This document shows positions 55,393-64,000 of a stretch of 64,000 bases of DNA, in pieces. Origin of the DNA: Hexactinellida sp. DTS-2022 (lineage: Eukaryota > Porifera > Hexactinellida); NCBI GenBank assembly GCA_028753945.1, contig JAPNXP010000003.1, positions 3,844,001 through 3,908,000 on the forward strand, read 5' to 3'. Within the stretch, counting starts at the first letter, position 1, and each line of letters opens with the position of its first letter. A program made the position numbers and the translations under genes. The notes beneath the pieces were generated by a model. It did not search any database and had not been told where the DNA came from. It worked only from the letters and a program-made list of their open reading frames with translations.

Positions 55393-56159
55393 CATGGCCT
55401 ACTATAATACGGCTATACATGCTAGCAAATAGCAAATAATTTTTCTAAGCTAATTATCTCATTATCTCAAAAGTTAATGAAGTTAAGTATAATTTATGTA
55501 TTATCAATGAATAGGAAGTTACCTATTCCGGATAGATCAGAACTAGCCCAGTTTACATAAAATCGATAGTTTTTGAGTTATGGCTCATTTTAGGAAATAT
55601 ACATTTCCCTGGCAACCGAGGAATGTGTCAACATTACATTTATAATTTCGATATATTTTATTCAACTAGTTATGGGCATCATCATGTTCCAATCTTGAAC
55701 ATCTATAACGAGTTTAACTATGGTAAAAGCAGGCTATAATAACACGATAATACCCACCAAAAATATCGATTACGTCATCATATGATGACATAGCACAATT
55801 CTGAAGGATGCTATGTATACCTTGATACCAAGTTCCTATATAGTTATACAGTAGAGCCTCTGAACAACGGACACCTTGGGACCGGAACCGTTGTCCGTTA
55901 TTTAGAGGTTGTCCGCTATTTAGAAGTTGCTTTTCTATTAGACATATGCTAAATAAATAAATCCGTGCCACGAGGGTTGTCCGTTATTTAGAGGTTGTCC
56001 GCTATTTGGAGTGTCCGTTATGGGAGGCTCCACTGTAGTACATTTATGACGTCTATCATTACTAGTTATGGAGATAAATATAAATAACCTATTTATCAAT
56101 GGACTCTTATTTCCTACTTTGATTCGGCAGCATGTATAGCCGTATTATAGTAGGCCATG
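55393..56159. mobile_element. CATGGCCTAC-ended MITE, 7-bp duplication
   Basis: CATGGCCTACTATAATACGG and mirror; exact flanking AATGGAT (55386-55392 and 56160-56166). The internal sequence matches 16600-17140. A TA-flanked MITE (55859-56035) is nested inside. Confidence 0.88.
55859..56035. mobile_element. pogo-like MITE (CAGTAGAGCCTC)
   Basis: CAGTAGAGCCTC and GAGGCTCCACTG are flanked by TA; the inside repeats GTTGTCCGTTATTTAGAGG. 177 bp. Confidence 0.88.
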
Positions 56160-56363
56160 AATGGATTAAAGTAAATCAAATTAATCAAATAAGGAATTTG
56201 TTGACTTAACCAACTCACCGTGGATAACATTGCTATAATATTTTACTATTTTTATAATATATTATCTATACATAATTAATGAACGGCATTAATTAAAGTC
56301 AAGATGCTTTAATTAAGATAGAAACAAATTTCCAATTTTGAAGTGTTCCATTGGCTCGTCAAC

Positions 56364-56499
56364 CAGAGGCGGAGCCAGGTTTTTTCGGCAGGGGGGGGGG
56401 GCAGAGGGGTTTCAGGAGAAACCTCTATGAGGATTTTATGCTCAGGGGGGGGCAGCCTCAAATTAGGGGGGGCTGATGCCCCCCCTGGATCCGCCTCTA
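56364..56499. mobile_element. 136-bp hAT MITE (CAGAGGCGGAGCC)
   Basis: CAGAGGCGGAGCCAGG and GGATCCGCCTCTA are flanked by exact TCGTCAAC (56356-56363 and 56500-56507). It sits inside a composite-repeat piece (56300-56705). Confidence 0.88.
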
Positions 56500-56519
56500 T
56501 CGTCAACACTTGATAAATG

Positions 56520-56705
56520 GGTCTAAACACCATGAAGCGTTCATGACATGGCGAAAAAAAATCCAAAATTGCAGCTGTTCCGACAGCATGTTCCTTTGGA
56601 AATTGGAGGCACTATCAATTAATAAGTTATCCCTCGAGTAGCCACCAAAAGATAGTGCCTCCAAAGGAACATGCGTCGCACAGCTGCAATTTTGGATTTT
56701 TAGTT
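56520..56705. repeat. Foldback module of the composite repeat
   Basis: Core 56554-56702, AAATTGCAGCTGTTCCGACAG with its mirror GTCGCACAGCTGCAATTTTG; one arm holds an extra AAATTGGAGG. The short flank is GAAGCGTTCATGACATGG. Confidence 0.8.
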
Positions 56706-56816
56706 CTGTTAATTTTGGTATATTACGATGAATTTCTGGAATTATTATTTAATGAGTTAATTTATATAAATTTGACAATACAATTATTAATTCGGGTAAT
56801 CTAGATGCATTATGAT

Positions 56817-57429
56817 TAGTGCTGCGAACTGAAACTGAATTAAAACTGAAATAGTTTTAGCGATTTTCTAAACTGTAACTGTAACTGTAACTGAAATTTA
56901 CTCGATTATAAAACTGTAACTGTAACTGTAACTGAAATGTATTTTTCTCCAACTGAAATTAAAACTGAAATTGAATTTCTTCAAATTCAATTCCGGTTTG
57001 CAGCACTAGTCAGGCGGCAAAAAATGAAATTAGAAAAAATGAAACTAGATTATGTTGTCTGCAGACCTTGGAACCTAGATTACACGATTACGATTATTTA
57101 TTGCATAGAGTATAATAAGGGTTAGTAATAATTAACTAAGGTTTAGTCGTAAAATAGGTGAAAGTTGTGAATACAAAACTAAGTACGAAATTGTACTGAC
57201 TGTGGTAAAATTGTAACCGAAATGAAAATTGTAACTGAAATGAAAACTGTAACTGAATTAAAACTGGAACTGAATTAAAACTGGAACTGAATTAAGACTG
57301 TAACTGAAATGAAAACTGTAACTGTAAAAGAATTAAAACTGTAACTGAAATGAAACTAAAACTGTAACTGTAACTGTAACTGTAACTGTAACTGAATTGA
57401 ATCAAATTTAATTCCAGTTCGCAGCACTA
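56817..57429. mobile_element. hAT MITE made of CTGTAA repeats (TAGTGCTGCGAACTG)
   Basis: TAGTGCTGCGAACTGAAACT and CCAGTTCGCAGCACTA are flanked by exact ATTATGAT (56809-56816 and 57430-57437). It consists largely of (TGTAAC)n and TGAATTAAAACTG units. A second TTTGCAGCACTAG near 56997 suggests an internal copy of the terminus or a nested insertion. Confidence 0.88.
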
Positions 57430-57551
57430 ATTATGATAGAAACAAATTTATTTCGTATAGAACCATAGAAGGGGCACAGGATGCTCAACACAATTACAAA
57501 TTCATAGGTGACAGCCAAGTCAATGAGTTGCTTCTTTAACAACAAATGTGA

Positions 57552-58175
57552 GGAAGGCAGTTTCGTTTTGCTAGAGGTGCTCAAAAGTTTACAGATGAAA
57601 GGGAGACAAACACAAGACAAATTCGGGATGAAGCGAATGATGATCTTGCTAGTTTTCGTGCACTTGTAACACATATCGAAAACACTAATTATTTCTGGGC
57701 TCAGCGTACCCTCTTGCTCGAGGTGGATTCAACTGAAGCCCAGCAGATGGCCGCTCCTATCAATGCTTACTGTGACTCAGTGGTGACTAAGGAAATTTCC
57801 AGGGAGAAAGACACACATAAATCTTATTACGCTGCAAAGTTTGGAGATGTTGGAGCTTGGCACCGTGGCAAAGTTATATACATCAACACGGGCGTCGCAC
57901 GGCTCTGAAAAATCTCCTACCAAATAGTTAAAGTGTTCCGCACAAAACCGGACCGTCTTATATAATATAGTAGAATAAATGAAAACTGGTCCGGCCATGG
58001 CCGGACCAGCCGGATCACGTGCTACGCCTATGATCAAAGAAGACCCTGCTGAGATACTGTATATTGACTATGGAAATACCTCCAGTGAGAGAATGAGTAA
58101 TCTTATTTCATTTCCGAAGAAATTCTGTGTGCCACCTCCTTGTCACAAGTATTGTTTGGAAGATAAATTAAATTA
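57552..58175 (+). pseudogene. Tudor-domain gene fragment, split by a MITE
   Basis: The plus strand reads SFRALVTHIENTNYFWAQ, then AAPINAYCDSVVTKE, GAWHRGKVIYIN, and after a 150-bp insertion (57885-58033) PAEILYIDYGNTSSERMSNL followed by FPKKFCVPPP. The FWAQ, WHRGKV and YIDYGN motifs are the core of extended Tudor (TDRD-type) domains, which bind methylated arginines of Piwi-class proteins in germ-line granules. A likely acceptor AG is at 57551-57552 and a donor GTAAGT at 58176-58181. No other Tudor exon was identified, so this is either one exon pair of a larger host gene or a relic. The inserted MITE keeps the frames on both sides but adds stops, so this copy is probably non-functional. Confidence 0.7.
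57885..58033. mobile_element. MITE inside the Tudor coding sequence
   Basis: The left part GGGCGTCGCACGGCTC and right part GGATCACGTGCTACGCC are loosely inverted; the internal palindrome GGTCCGGCCATGGCCGGACC is perfect (20 bp). Coding reads through to its left edge (VIYIN) and resumes at its right edge (KEDPAEILY). A short ATCAA repeat lies at both edges. Confidence 0.6.
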
Positions 58176-58197
58176 GTAAGTAGCGAACACCAATTGA

Positions 58198-58293
58198 TTT
58201 TCGTTAAGAATGTGAATGCTCTTTGCAAAATCAAGTGTGACTCTGCAGAGTTACACTTGATTTTGCAAAGAGCATTCACATTCTTAACGAAAA
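58198..58293. repeat. 96-bp near-perfect palindrome
   Basis: The 48-bp left half starts TTTTCGTTAAGAATGTG and is mirrored exactly at the right except for one pair; the centre is CTCTGCAGAG with no loop. It lies about 17 bp into the presumed intron that follows the Tudor exon. Confidence 0.95.
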
Positions 58294-58350
58294 ACATTTC
58301 ATCGCAATTCAGAACAGAGCTCTGTTCTGAATTGCGATGGAATGTTTTTC
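58289..58350. repeat. 62-bp palindrome abutting the previous one
   Basis: The halves meet at AGCT (centre 58319/58320) and mirror each other with one mismatch (GAAAAACATTTCATCGCAAT to the mirror ending GTTTTTC). It shares its first five bases with the end of the first palindrome. Confidence 0.93.
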
Positions 58351-58434
58351 AGCAAATCTGGTAAGAAAGATTTCCTGAAACACTCCATAATAGGGTAGGA
58401 ATGTTCTAGAATTTTTTTCTGCACCACAGTCATG

Positions 58435-58976
58435 TGATTTTTCCAAAAAACAAGTTTTGTTGGAAATTCTGCAAGGGCTAGTTGCTATTCATAGTTCTGG
58501 ACTTCATTGTCGGCGGTTAACCGAAACGGAGATCTTTGTGAATGATACTAATGTTGATTACTAGTATTGAACTCCTAACTGAGACTTAAGAGGAGGAATT
58601 GTATGAAAAACACCGAAGAGATCTATTTAACTTAAGTACTTTAATTCTTTCACTATTTCAGTGTTATGAAAGAAATATTCTTGATTCTCAGACGATTATT
58701 CTTAATATCGAAGATTTGTTAAGAAGATCTGACCTCCATGAGACTACCTTAAATTTCGTTTTACATATTTTAGAAGAAACTTTTACAGCATCAAGTATCG
58801 CCCAGCATGACTACTTTACTGAGCTATCTGTAATGAAACACGCTTCTTCTTTTGACAGAGAATCTCTTGGACTTTTGGATAATTTGATGTACATGGAAGA
58901 AGTCGGAGAAAATAACTATGAGGTAGAACAACTAATGAATTTGTCCAACAATAATGAATTAAGACTAATCCTTTAG
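58435..58976 (+). other. Two open stretches downstream of the Tudor fragment
   Basis: After a possible acceptor TTTTTTTCTGCACCACAG (ends 58434) the frame SCDFSKKQVLLEILQGL is open for about 57 codons. From about 58590, EEELYEKHRRDLFNLSTLIL and NIEDLLRRSDLHETTLNFVL are open to a stop at 58976. Both are plausible exons of the same gene, rich in helix-forming residues with an acidic end (MYMEEVGENNYEVEQL). No domain recognised. Confidence 0.4.
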
Positions 58977-58984
58977 GTCTACAA

Positions 58985-59185
58985 TATGTTAATTTATTAT
59001 CCTATTTTGTTAGTATTGAAAAAAATTATCTGCAATTTCCGGAAAGTGACCTTGTTTATGCAGAGGATATCTCAAAAAGTATAAGTCGGACAGATAAAAA
59101 CTTTTCTTCAAAAAAGATCCTTCATATCAGTAGAGCTACCAATTCCACCGCCTCGATTTTCAACTGTTCAACTGTAATACAAAGA
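58985..59185 (-). repeat. Fragment of the TTAA MITE family
   Basis: Mirror of 6955-7110 (GATATCTCAAAAAGTATAAG, ACTGTAATACAAAGATATAG). No termini retained. Confidence 0.65.
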
Positions 59186-59189
59186 TATA

Positions 59190-59720
59190 GAGTTAAAATC
59201 CAAAATTGCAGCTGTGCCGACGCATTTTCCTTTGGTGGCACTATCTTTTAGTGGTTACTAGTTGGGTAATTGATAGTGCCTCCAAGGAAAATAGTGTCGG
59301 TACAGCTGCAATTTTGGATTTTTTAGCCATGTCATAATCACTATGAAGGTGTTAAATTATTTCAGAGAGGTGTTTCAGAAGGCAACGGTCCTTAGTAAGT
59401 TTGAAGTTTCCATTTAGCTCACTTCATTTTAGTGAAATTCAAGTTTCAGTAGAATATAATAGGTGATGACTCAGCATTTTTTATGTGTGTGTTGGGTGAT
59501 CACCCAACACCAACCAAACCATTCGAATTATATAATTCACTAAATTGTAAAACACATTTTTTTATTGATGTGATCATCACCTCAAGGTGTCAAGACCCAT
59601 TTGTAGAGGTGTTACCTTGTATAAGGATCAATTGATAAATTGAAAGTTTGTTTCTATCTTATATCATTTCTGAGATTAATGAAATTTAGCTAATTAGTAT
59701 AAATATTTAATTATTCTATT
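59190..59720 (-). repeat. Composite repeat copy
   Basis: Foldback module 59195-59322, then TCACTATGAAGGTGTTAAAT, GTTGGGTGATCACCCAACAC, CACCTCAAGGTGTCAAGACC and TTGATAAATTGAAAGTTTGT; same order as 24690-25460. Confidence 0.8.
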
Positions 59721-59724
59721 ACAG

Positions 59725-59934
59725 TACACCCTCGCTAGTCCGAACCTCGCTAATCCGAACAGAAGATACCAAAATAATTTTCTATTAAAAGTGGGAAAAA
59801 ATCTTAAATTGCAATGGAAGTATCCAAAATAAGTCTCAGGCAAGTATTTTAAGGAGTACACTAGATGTTTAGTGCGAATTAACAAGGTTTGTACAAGTTT
59901 GGTTCGGATTATCGAGATTCTCATTTATAGAGAC
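59725..59934. mobile_element. pogo/Tigger-like MITE (CAGTACACCCTCGCTA)
   Basis: The left end CAGTACACCCTCGCTAGTCC after TA, with AACCTCGCTAATCCGAAC, is mirrored loosely by GGTTCGGATTATCGAGA and AGAGACTG at the right. A second, decayed member begins at about 36533 (AGTACACCCTCGCTAATC). The right boundary touches the retrotransposon LTR. Confidence 0.65.
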
Positions 59935-60090
59935 TGTCAAGCGCGAACTAATAAGTATACAAGTGAGATAAATAGAAATACAAATAAGTGAAGCTAAACT
60001 AGAAACTAAGTTACATGCCTAACACAGTACCTCGATGTAATTAACTAATAATACTATATGGGTGTATAACATAGCGTGATCGCTACATCA
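59935..60090 (-). repeat. Probable 3' LTR of the Gypsy element
   Basis: On the minus strand, a purine run GAGAGGGG immediately precedes TGATGTAGCGATCACGC, and about 156 bp later the sequence reaches CTTGACA. TG...CA ends and a purine tract placed just after the coding region are as expected for an LTR. Its partner lies outside the window, so the limits are inferred. Confidence 0.5.
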
Positions 60091-60096
60091 CCCCTC

Positions 60097-63000
60097 TCAA
60101 ATAAATATTGGCTTTCTTTTGCCCTCCACCCGCATTACATAGTCTTTGTAGTTTTTGGCCTTTCTGATGCGTAGAGGGTACCTCCTCTCGCTTGTTGTCC
60201 CATCCACCTGCTCCTCACTCTCTGCTTCTGTTTCTGACTGAATGGGCGTGGAGTCCTCGTTTGGCGCATCAGGACAAATGCTCGATTCTATCGGCGCCGC
60301 CAATTCGAGTCCTGGAGACTCCATCTCGTGACTTCCTATCTGTATAGGGACCTTGGAGCTAATAAACCCTCCGTCGACATCATGCCTTTTGCACCGGCTA
60401 GCATGTATCCATCTGGGTTTGTTCTTTCTCTGGATCTTAACGCTGGTATTCCGAACGTCCAAAACAAGGAAAGGCCCCTCGAACTTCTGATCAAGCGAAT
60501 CCTTTCGAAACTCGTTTCTCTCCATTACCCACTCCCCCTTCTTGAAAGCCGGGGGTTTGGATCCTCTGTTGCGCCACTCGTTTCTCTCAGACTTGCTCTG
60601 TTTATCGTTTTCGTGGGCTAGCCTTCTCAGTTCCGTTTTAGTTTCCAACAATATCTCGACGTGCTGAGAATGGTTAGACATCTCTGACCATTCCTTGTTA
60701 CCGATGCTAGCATCTATTGGCGAAGTAGGCTGTCTACCCATCATTAGCAATTGCGCTGAGAACTTTGTTGATGCATTTTCGGCATTATTGCAGTAAAAGG
60801 CCACTTCTGGTAATATATCAGGCCATGATTCTTTGGGCAACTTGCGGTCCAGGGTTAAGCACCTGGCCACCTGCTTTACCAACCCAATGCACCTTTCAAC
60901 CAGCCCATCCGCTTGCGGGTGATAGGGGGAAGAGTGGCGCTTTTCAATCCCCAATCTATTGCACAAATTTCTGATTTCTAAGCCATCGATATTATGCGCC
61001 TGATCTGTCAACAAACCCTTGGGTACCCCATGCCCGCGAAAAATCCATCCTCGTTCAAACTCCCGCACTAAAGAAGCCGCTGTCTGATCTTGTAAGGGGA
61101 TAAGTTCGATGTATCTTGTAAAGACGTCGACCATACATAAGAAATACCGATATTTGTTGTCGGCCCACGGTAATGTCGCCACATCCATTGCCACCAGGTC
61201 ACCCGGGCCTAGCCCATCGATCCTGAATTCCTGTAGGGGCACCTTTGCGTAGTTTGAAGGTTTAGCCTTTTGGCACACAAGACAACACTTGCAGAAGGTC
61301 CGCGCGTCCCTCGCCATCCCGAACCAAAAATAACTACGCCTCAAATTCTGTAGCGTCCTTCTCTGACCGAAATGTCCGGCGGAGTGCACCTTCCTCAACA
61401 CTCTATCCCTTGCACTCTCTGGGACCACTATGCGATCTTGGAAGTAGAGTACCCCCATTTTCGCCTTTAACTGCTCTGTTACACCGCGCATCTGACCCAA
61501 CGAAACCTCACCAGTATTAATGAGTTGCTCAATTGCCTCTTTAATCTCCGGATCTTGCTTCTGTTCATGCGCTAAGTCAGGCTCTGGAAGGGTCTCGACT
61601 ACGAAGATCTTGTCTTCGAACACACTTTCGTTTTGCACATCTGTGTCGTACTCAAGGTCGGGGACCCTGCTCAAATAATCTGGTAAGTGATTCTCACTGC
61701 CTGGGCGATGTTCAATGTGGTAGGTATACTCCTCAAGTTCCAAGATCCACCGCGCGAAGGTTTTGCGCGGGTCTCTTTGATTGCGAAGCCACTTTAGCGG
61801 ACAGTGGTCCGTGATTAACTCCACCTCACCCGTCGCCCTCAAGTAAGTACTCCATTTTCGACAAGCCGCGACCAGTGCCCATGCCTCTAGCTGACCTGCA
61901 CAATAATTCCCTTGAGTCTTGCTTAGTGATGATGAAAAGAAATCAATTGGATGCAGCCGCCCCGTAACTCCATCTCTCTGTGATAATACCGCGGCCACCG
62001 CCCTCGAACTAGCGTCTGCTTCAATGATGAAATTCTTTTCCCAGTCCGGAAAGGCTAACGTTACTGGTTCTTGGGTAAGCATGTGTCGCAGCGTGTCGAA
62101 TGCCTCGTCGTGTAGATGGGACCACCCAAATCTTGATCCCTTCCTTGTCAACTCGTACAGCGGGGCTGCCAGCTGTGCCATGTTGGGGATATACGATCGG
62201 TAAAAATTGACACTCCCTAAAAATCGCTGCAATTCTGCTACTGTTGTGGGTCTGGGGAACTTAGATAATTTCATTGCTGCGGACACTAGAGGTTTCCTTC
62301 CGTCTTTCGATACTAAATGTCCCAAGAATTCTACTTCGCGGCGGAAGAACTGACATTTCCTCATTTTGACGTGAAGATTTGCAGCCCGCAAGCGCTCGAA
62401 CAATGCCCGTAGGTCCTCCATGTGTTGTTCGAAATCCTGAGAGAATATAATACAGTCGTCAATGTACGCCTCCACGTGTTTGAGACCTCGGAGCGCGGTA
62501 TCCATCAGGCGCTGGAAAGTTGCTTGAGCGTTGACAAGGCCAAATGGCATTACAGTCATCTCAAATAAGCCTTTTGGCGTATTGAACGCCGTTTTCTCAA
62601 TGTCTTCGTTTCTGACTGGTACACCCCAATAGGCCGCCGATATATCTAATACTGAGAAGTGGCTAAAGCCATGTAGTCTGTCTAATATTGCCTGTATTTG
62701 TGGTATCCCATATGCATCCTTTTTTGTAACGCTATTCAACCGCCGATAATCTATGGCGAAGCGTTGGCGTCCGTCCTTTTTCATCACTAGTATCACATTG
62801 CTGGCCCACGGTGAGTTGGAGGTACGGCACAATCCCTGGTGCAGCATTTCATCAAGTTGTCTATTAATTTCTTCTTCCCAACGAGGCGGATTCCGGAACG
62901 GTCTGGATTTGATTGGCGCCGCGTTTCCAGTGTCTATCACATGCTCGCATTCTGATGTGCGGCCTGGTTTGTCATTAAACACGTCATCGAACTCATTCAG

Positions 63001-64000
63001 TAGTGTTGCGAATCTATCTCGCTGCTCCAATTCAATGTCCGTATCCAGAGAATTTAATAGCTTTTCCTCTTGATCCCTAATCAGTTTAACTGATCGGGCT
63101 CTGTCTAGTGGGCTTCCTCCGAATACCTCCTCTTCTATCTCAACCCTTGCTCTGCCCAGTGTGATGCTTCTATCATTCCAATTAAAGACCACTCGACCGA
63201 ATAGTTGGAGAAATTGCCGCCCCAGTAATAGTGATTGGTCCTCCCCAACTAAAACATGAACCCTTGTCCAACGTGTTCCCTCTCCAGGTACTTTGATGGG
63301 TAATTCGATGCTCCCGATCACTGATATAGGGGTACCTGATACTCCATATATGTGACTGACCTCCGGCTCTAGGTATTTTCTTAGCCCCATCTCATCCATT
63401 GTCTGTGTATCCATTACGTTTACTTTAGCGCCTGTGTCTAACAACGCATAAACTTGTCTGCCTCGAATTTGCACTACAATAGAAACAGATTTTTCGTCGC
63501 ATGCTCCAATCTTCTTTACGTAGTCACGGCTTTTCGCCTTGCTACCCCGCGTTGCAACCCAAACTCCGCTACGACAATCGGCCGCGTCATGGCCCTTAAT
63601 ATGACACTTCCCGCAAACGCGCTGCGGGCAATTTATGTAACCATGCCCCCTTCTTCCGCATGTGAAACATTCGAGGTTGTCGTATCTTCGTTTGGTACCT
63701 CCCCGATTAGGTGTCCAACGCGCTTTGCGACCCGTTTGTCGGATCTCGTAGACATCAGAATGTCGTTGCTCAGAGGCGGAGCCGCTGGAGCAAGAATCGC
63801 CAGGTGGATCCTGTTCGATCATCTTGCAGTGGTCAGTAACCCTCTCGTCTCTTTCTCGTTTCCCATAATCCAAAGCAATATCTGCCTGCCGCAGACTCTG
63901 TTGCACTACGGCTATAAACTCTCGCATCTGCACATCTGTCACTGGGTCATCTTCTCGCTCTTTGATCCACTTCTTCAAACCTGACTGTACCCTATTTGGT
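60097..64000 (-). mobile_element. Ty3/Gypsy LTR retrotransposon, Gag-Pol part
   Basis: A single long open frame on the minus strand, continuing past the right edge of the window. In order: Gag C-terminus with two CCHC knuckles (CFTCGRRGHGYINC and CGKCHIKGHDAADC), aspartic protease (ALLDTGAKVNVMD), reverse transcriptase (FSVLDISAAYWGVP, MPFGLVNAQATFQRL, YIDDCIIFS), RNase H (FIIEADASSRAVAAVLSQ), integrase with a H-x-H...C-x2-C finger, catalytic core (AMDVATLPW, SSPYHPQADGLVERCIG) and a basic tail. The visible part looks whole. GC content and codon use differ sharply from the AT-rich surroundings. The lack of drift suggests a young copy. Confidence 0.93.

Noticed and set aside
58103-58297. Minus-strand open frame over the first palindrome
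   Set aside because: A palindrome gives the same text on both strands, so the frame is a consequence of symmetry.
60328-63984. Plus-strand open frames across the Gypsy element
   Set aside because: Antisense shadows of the long Gag-Pol frame.

Overview
This is nuclear DNA of an invertebrate animal. It is AT-rich, gene-poor and packed with transposons. Introns are short (61, 76 and 178 bp where I can read both splice sites), the genes resemble metazoan families (NHL beta-propellers, C2HC zinc fingers, a Tudor domain), and the DNA-transposon fauna is rich (MULE, P/THAP, hAT, piggyBac-like, pogo/Tigger-like). I cannot name the species; a sponge, cnidarian, mollusc or tunicate would all fit.

Probable host genes: a coiled-coil plus NHL-propeller protein (11093-12268), an approximately eight-pass membrane protein of unknown family (22925-24046), a second propeller-like protein (33668-34609), and a three-exon gene for a 537-residue protein with six C2HC zinc fingers arranged as three pairs (42026-43893). 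A Tudor-domain gene fragment (57552-58175) is split by a small MITE and is followed by two abutting near-perfect palindromes. A decayed coding stretch of unknown origin lies on the minus strand at 26262-27010.

Transposons by region: 1-3.1 kb holds a FLYWCH-type MULE split by a foldback element. 4376-9161 is a P-superfamily (THAP) transposon with a 7-bp target duplication; a TTAA-flanked MITE interrupts its coding region and a hAT within a hAT interrupts its right terminal repeat. 14-20 kb, 22 kb, 24-25 kb, 44-50 kb and 54-60 kb carry many rearranged copies of one large composite repeat, which includes a 130-bp foldback module and, in two places, tandem arrays of a short palindrome. 49453-54648 is a 5.2-kb MULE with 0.5-0.7-kb terminal inverted repeats and a perfect 9-bp target duplication. 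It encodes a decayed transposase and an OTU-type cysteine protease that still shows its catalytic residues. 60097-64000 (minus strand) is the main part of a Ty3/Gypsy retrotransposon, visibly more GC-rich than its surroundings; a smaller integrase fossil lies at 21020-21480.

Most inter-genic space is nested transposon debris whose order of insertion can be read from exact target-site duplications. The best candidates for something new are the MULE carrying an OTU protease, the composite repeat with palindrome arrays, the triple-hairpin repeat families, the paired-C2HC protein and the twin palindromes beside the Tudor gene.
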